Positions 5,647 to 7,199 of a stretch of DNA of 7,199 nucleotides are shown here, one piece after another. Below the pieces are notes generated by a model. The model made no database searches. It had not been told where the DNA came from and saw nothing but the letters and a program-made list of their open reading frames with translations. How positions within the stretch are numbered: the stretch's first letter is position 1; every line of letters starts with the position of its first letter. The position numbers and the translations under genes are program-made. Source of the DNA: DATBDE01 sp036270095 (GTDB lineage Bacteria; Actinomycetota; Thermoleophilia; Solirubrobacterales; Solirubrobacteraceae); NCBI GenBank assembly GCA_036270095.1, contig DATBDE010000107.1, positions 1 through 7,199 of the forward strand, given 5' to 3'.

Positions 5647-7089
5647 ATGAACTCGATCTCCTCTTCCACCACCTCGGCGCGATGGGACGCGCGGCTGTGG
5701 GGCGCGCTGATCGTGCTCTGCGGCGTCGTCTTCCTCGACGCCCTCGACGTCTCCATGGTCGGCGTCGCCCTGCCGTCGATCCGGGCCGACCTCGGCCTGT
5801 CGACCGCCGAGCTGCAGTGGGTCGTGTCCGGCTACGTGCTCGCCTATGGCGGGCTGCTGCTGCTCGGCGGCCGCACGGCCGACCTGCTCGGCCGCAAGCG
5901 CACGCTGCTGATCGCGCTGGGCGGGTTCGTGCTCGCGTCGGCGCTCGGCGGCATCGCCCAGGACGGCACCGTGCTCGTCGCCGCCCGCGTGGTCAAGGGC
6001 CTGAGCGCGGCGTTCACCGCCCCCGCGGCGCTGTCCATCATCACGACGACCTTCCCGGAGGGCCCGGCCCGCAACCGGGCGCTGAGCATCTTCACCACCG
6101 TGGGCGCGAGCGGCTTCTCGCTCGGCCTCGTGCTCGGCGGAGCGCTGACCGAGCTGGGCTGGCGCTTCACGTTCCTGCTCGCGGCCCCGGTCGCGCTGGC
6201 GCTGCTGATCGCCGGCCCGCGGCTCATCCCGGCCGACCGCGGCGTGAGCGGCGGCCTGCGCGCCTTCGACATCCCCGGCGCGGTGACGGTGAGCGCGGGC
6301 ATGCTGCTGCTCGTCCACACGGTGGTCGAGGCGCCGTCGGCGGGGTGGACGGCGGCGAGCACCATCGGCGGCTTCGTGGCCGCGGTGGCGCTGCTGGCGC
6401 TGTTCGTGGTGATCGAGCGGCGCTCGCGCCACCCGCTGGTGCGGCTGGGCATCTTCCGCTCGGGCGCGCTCGTGCGCGCGAACGTCGCCGCCATGGCGCT
6501 GTTCGGCGCCTACCTGGGCTTCCAGTTCATCGGCACGCTGTACATGCAGTCGCTCCTGGGCTGGTCGCCGATCGTCACGGCGCTGGCGTTCCTGCCCGCC
6601 GGGCTCATCGTGGCCGTCGGCTCCACGCGGGTGGGCGCGCTGGTGGACCGCTTTGGGACGGCGCGCCTGCTCGCGCTCGGCTTCGCCTTCCTGGCCGTCG
6701 GCTACGCGCTGTTCCTGCGCATCGACGACGCCCCGGTCTACGCGGCGGCGATCCTGCCCACCATCGTCCTGCTCGGCCTGGGGTTCGCGCTCGCGTTCCC
6801 GTCGCTGAACATCCAGGCCACCGCGGGCGTCGCCGACCACGAGCAGGGGCTCGCCGGCGGCCTCGTGAACTCCTCCATCCAGGTCGGGGGCGCCATCGGC
6901 CTCGCGATCGTCACCGCGGTGGTGACGAGCGCGGGCGGCGTGAGCGGCTCACCGACGCAGGTCCTCGACGCATTCCGGCCCGGCCTCGCAGTCGCAACCG
7001 GAGTGGCCGCACTGGGGCTCGTGGTGGCCCTGTCCGGCCTGCTCCAGCGCGAGCGCCACGCCCAGCCCGCCACCGTGGCAGACGGCTAG
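5647..7089 (+). CDS. MFS drug/metabolite exporter, DHA2 (14-helix, EmrB/QacA-like) family
   Basis: This 480-residue inner-membrane protein should export a small molecule in exchange for protons. About 14 hydrophobic segments can be placed (near 16-35, 55-74, 86-104, 108-132, 148-168, 172-190, 208-225, 238-256, 277-297, 307-328, 337-357, 363-385, 403-428, 445-466). Family motifs are LDVSMVGVALPSIRADLG (33-50, helix 1 motif of DHA2 proteins), GGRTADLLGRKR (74-85, the MFS loop 2-3 motif A), the arginine-bearing helix-4 stretch VAARVVKG (111-118), and GFSLGLVLGGALTE (156-169, antiporter motif C). I start at ATG 5647, not the upstream in-frame TTG at 5611, because that TTG is itself the promoter -35. 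The divergent MarR gene suggests ligand-induced efflux of a toxic compound or antibiotic. The substrate cannot be read from sequence. No functional link to the sulfur operon is evident. Confidence 0.93.
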   Translation: MNSISSSTTSARWDARLWGALIVLCGVVFLDALDVSMVGVALPSIRADLGLSTAELQWVVSGYVLAYGGLLLLGGRTADLLGRKRTLLIALGGFVLASALGGIAQDGTVLVAARVVKGLSAAFTAPAALSIITTTFPEGPARNRALSIFTTVGASGFSLGLVLGGALTELGWRFTFLLAAPVALALLIAGPRLIPADRGVSGGLRAFDIPGAVTVSAGMLLLVHTVVEAPSAGWTAASTIGGFVAAVALLALFVVIERRSRHPLVRLGIFRSGALVRANVAAMALFGAYLGFQFIGTLYMQSLLGWSPIVTALAFLPAGLIVAVGSTRVGALVDRFGTARLLALGFAFLAVGYALFLRIDDAPVYAAAILPTIVLLGLGFALAFPSLNIQATAGVADHEQGLAGGLVNSSIQVGGAIGLAIVTAVVTSAGGVSGSPTQVLDAFRPGLAVATGVAALGLVVALSGLLQRERHAQPATVADG

Positions 7090-7097
7090 ACGGAAAG

Positions 7098-7128
7098 TGT
7101 GCCGCCCGGCCTCCCGTCGGGCGGCACA
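7098..7128 (+). terminator. Strong GC hairpin terminator after the MFS gene
   Basis: Nine bases after the exporter stop, TGTGCCGCCCG (7098-7108) pairs perfectly with CGGGCGGCACA (7118-7128). A G-T and a C-G pair can extend this to 13 bp and leave a 5-nt CTCCC loop. There is no clear T-tract downstream (ACCGTTCTCCCC). Strong hairpins without a T-tail are often proposed as terminators in high-GC actinobacteria. Confidence 0.75.
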
Positions 7129-7199
7129 ACCGTTCTCCCCGGCCCGCTCAATCGACCAAACACTGGAGGGGGGTCAAGTCTTTCTTTGCCACACCGGAC
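7129..7199. other. Non-coding right edge with a possible repeat-element end
   Basis: No gene is visible in these last 71 bases. The stretch from 7151 on is less GC-rich than the coding DNA, and 7165-7190 has a run of G followed by TCAAGTCTTTCTTTGCC. This resembles, from memory, the GGGGTCAGGTCTT-type sequences beside REP-associated IS200-like transposases. The element, if real, continues outside the window. Confidence 0.25.

Noticed and set aside
5572..6840. Long minus-strand open frame opposite the MFS gene (422 codons)
   Set aside because: Its Arg/Glu/Gln/Ala-rich sequence has no recognisable fold, and the opposite strand carries clear DHA2 motifs.
1..7199. CRISPR array, tRNA, rRNA, riboswitch or complete insertion sequence
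   Set aside because: No regularly spaced direct repeats, cloverleaf, rRNA-like stretch or transposase gene was seen on either strand; the only gap free of known genes longer than 60 nt besides the right edge is the 87-nt marR/MFS spacer.

Overview
The window is GC-rich (about 70% by eye), with densely packed genes and overlapping start/stop codons. The protein set (ferredoxin-type sulfite reductase, iron-sulfur APS reductase, CysD and a fused CysN-CysC) fits a high-GC actinobacterium. A deep lineage such as Thermoleophilia is possible, but that is a guess from general resemblance, not a placement.

Region 1 (1-5205, + strand) is an assimilatory sulfate-reduction operon, entered in the middle of its first visible gene. 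The order is sulfite reductase (3' part only), APS/PAPS reductase cysH, a TSUP-family membrane transporter, cysD and cysNC. Junctions are a 13-nt overlap, a 4-nt gap, a 4-nt ATGA overlap and a 1-nt TGATG overlap, so one mRNA with translational coupling is likely. CysD and the CysN domain make APS from sulfate and ATP, with GTP hydrolysis driving the reaction. CysH reduces APS to sulfite and sulfite reductase makes sulfide. The CysC domain converts APS to PAPS. The TSUP protein probably moves sulfate in or sulfite/organosulfonate out. Any promoter for this operon lies before the window.

Region 2 (5185-7089) is a divergent regulator/transporter pair: a short MarR-family repressor on the minus strand and a 14-helix DHA2-type MFS exporter on the plus strand. 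They are separated by an 87-nt AT-richer spacer that holds a good sigma-70-like promoter for the exporter and several small palindromes suited to a MarR operator. Both genes lack a Shine-Dalgarno sequence, and their predicted transcription starts fall almost on the ATG, so both look leaderless. The marR 3' end overlaps the cysNC 3' end by 21 bp, tail to tail, and the MarR protein is missing its usual last helix.

Region 3 (7090-7199) holds a strong GC hairpin terminator, then about 70 nt of non-coding sequence. The last 35 or so bases look like the edge of a repeat or mobile element that continues outside the window.

I found no CRISPR array, tRNA, rRNA, complete insertion sequence or clearly novel system. 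The most useful leads are the marR/MFS control region, the truncated MarR, the transporter inside the sulfur operon and the repeat-like right edge.
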